A stretch of 7,104 nt of DNA from JBQTJJ01 sp052387235 (lineage in GTDB: Bacteria > Actinomycetota > Acidimicrobiia > Acidimicrobiales > GCA-2861595), in the NCBI GenBank assembly GCA_052387235.1, contig JBQTJJ010000122.1, positions 1 to 7,104 of the forward strand, written 5' to 3'. This document shows positions 6,336 through 7,104 of the stretch, one piece after another. The translations under genes were made by a program, and so were the position numbers. Every line of letters begins with the position of its first letter. Positions within the stretch are counted from its first letter, which is position 1. The notes beneath the pieces are model-generated. The model saw only the letters and a program-made list of their open reading frames with translations, was not told the origin of the DNA and did no database searches.

Positions 6336-7014
6336 CGAGGCGCTGACCCCGGCCACGGGCTGGGGGGTCCTGCACCTGTTCTGCAAGGCAGGGCCGTCGG
6401 TGGACGCCGAGGCGGTGGTCAGCGCGGTCAAGGCGGGCCAGACCGAGGAGCACCAGGTCGTCACCTTCGCCGTGCTGGGCCACAAGGCCGACGTGGGGTT
6501 CCTGGCCCTCGGGCCGGACCTGTGGCGGCTGCGGGCCTTCCAGACCGCCATCGCGGCAGCCGGCCTGGTGGTGGCCGACTCCTACGTCTCCCTCACCGAG
6601 GTGTCCGAGTACGCCAAGGGGATGCCGGCCGAGATGCTCTCGCCCCGGCTCCACCCCAAGCTGCCGCCCGAGGGCATGCGCGCCATCTGCTTCTACCCCA
6701 TGTCGAAGCGCCGGGTCCCGGGCCAGAACTGGTACGAGCTGCCCTTCGAGGACCGCCAGCGCCTCATGTACGAGCACGGCACGTCGGGCCGGGCGTTCCG
6801 GGGACGGGTGCTGCAGCTCGTCACCGGCTCCACCGGCGTGGACGACTACGAGTGGGGCGTCACGCTCTTCGCCGTCCGCCCCGACGATCTCAAGGAGGTC
6901 GTCCACACCATGAGGTTCGACGAGGCCTCGGCCCGCTACGCCGACTTCGGCCAGTTCATAACGGGAATGGTGGCCGAACCGCACGAGGTGCTTGCGAGCA
7001 TCGGGGTGGCGTAA
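6328..7014 (+). CDS. hemQ: HemQ / ChdC coproheme decarboxylase (chlorite dismutase family)
   Basis: HemQ turns iron-coproporphyrin III (coproheme) into heme b by two peroxide-dependent oxidative decarboxylations of propionates, the last step of the coproporphyrin-dependent pathway of Gram-positive bacteria. It acts in the cytosol. The 228-residue product is full length. Diagnostic motifs are DSYVSLTEVSEY (84-95), FYPMSKRR (122-129; Y123 is the likely catalytic Tyr), NWYELPFEDRQRLMYEHGTSGR (134-155; H150 is the expected proximal heme ligand), QLVTGSTGVDDYEWGVTLF and MRFDEASARYADFG. H109 may be the distal His described for actinobacterial enzymes, but I could not align it. The GTG at 6328 gives the family's normal length and overlaps the protease stop by 8 bases (GTGAGTAG). 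An upstream in-frame ATG (6235) would add low-complexity residues from the protease tail region. No Shine-Dalgarno is seen, so translation is probably coupled. No other heme gene lies in the window. Confidence 0.95.
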   Translation: MSSEALTPATGWGVLHLFCKAGPSVDAEAVVSAVKAGQTEEHQVVTFAVLGHKADVGFLALGPDLWRLRAFQTAIAAAGLVVADSYVSLTEVSEYAKGMPAEMLSPRLHPKLPPEGMRAICFYPMSKRRVPGQNWYELPFEDRQRLMYEHGTSGRAFRGRVLQLVTGSTGVDDYEWGVTLFAVRPDDLKEVVHTMRFDEASARYADFGQFITGMVAEPHEVLASIGVA

Positions 7015-7018
7015 CGCC

Positions 7019-7062
7019 GCCGGCCAGCCAAGCCGCCGAAGGCGGCCCCGATGGCTGGCGGC
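7019..7062 (+). terminator. Nested hairpin after hemQ, candidate terminator
   Basis: Starting 4 bases after the TAA stop, GCCG+CCAGCC (7019-7029, one bulged G) pairs with GGCTGGCGGC (7053-7062). Within it is a second perfect 6-bp hairpin GCCGCC-GAA-GGCGGC (7032-7046). There is no T-tract. Position at the end of the three-gene cluster favours a transcript-end role. Confidence 0.5.
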
Positions 7063-7083
7063 AATGAGATGACGAGCGGAGGT

Positions 7084-7101
7084 GGGCGGGGCCCCCCGCC
7101 C
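7084..7101. repeat. GC-only palindrome at the window end
   Basis: GGGCGGGG (7084-7091) and CCCCGCCC (7094-7101) are exact complements separated by CC. It can fold as about 7 bp with a 4-nt loop. The region from 7015 to 7104 otherwise holds the hairpin before it and no supported gene. The palindrome could belong to a further terminator or to the next gene's upstream region. Confidence 0.35.
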
Positions 7102-7104
7102 CCC

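Noticed and set aside
3774..6551. Minus-strand open frame of 925 codons antisense to the protease and hemQ
   Set aside because: It is longer than the real gene, but its product is low-complexity (rich in His, Gly, Ala, Val) with no motif. The plus strand encodes clear AAA+ and HExxH motifs. Such antisense frames are normal in very GC-rich DNA.
7069..7104. Possible start of another gene at ATG 7069
   Set aside because: Only 12 codons are visible before the window ends, the translation is Gly/Pro low-complexity and no convincing ribosome site precedes it.

Overview
The window is a very GC-rich stretch from what looks like an actinobacterium, possibly an uncultured Acidimicrobiia-type lineage. 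The class is a guess from gene style. The firmer evidence is threefold: an actinobacterial-style HemQ, a GroEL with a Gly-rich GGM-type tail, and two start codons placed 6 nt after a -10-like hexamer (leaderless style). It holds five genes, one of them cut by the left edge, packed with little spacing.

Left part: the 3' two-thirds of groEL (+ strand) runs to 1148. It converges on a minus-strand gene (3018 to 1276) for a secreted SpoIID/LytB-domain protein, a putative peptidoglycan lytic enzyme. The 127-base gap between them holds two strong hairpins, one for each gene. A 96-base gap (3019-3114) separates the SpoIID-like gene from a divergent gene. On both sides of it a -10-like hexamer sits exactly 6 nt before a GTG start.

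Right part: a three-gene, same-strand, overlapping cluster. It contains a small lipoprotein (3115-3771), a large FtsH-like membrane AAA+ zinc metalloprotease (3768-6335) and HemQ coproheme decarboxylase (6328-7014). The genes overlap by 4 and 8 bases, so they are probably co-transcribed and translationally coupled. A nested hairpin after HemQ may end the transcript. HemQ performs the last step of the coproporphyrin-dependent heme pathway.

The most unusual object is the FtsH-like protein. It keeps Walker A, Walker B, both arginine-finger positions, the pore-loop Phe, HExxH and the third zinc-ligand Asp. It differs from ordinary FtsH in having about four predicted membrane segments, two insertions inside the ATPase module (one where the second pore loop should be), a Cys inside the zinc motif and a disordered acidic tail. 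Its tight linkage to a lipoprotein and a heme-synthesis enzyme suggests membrane proteolysis tied to the envelope or to heme, but that link is inference. No mobile elements, CRISPR arrays, tRNAs or rRNAs were seen.
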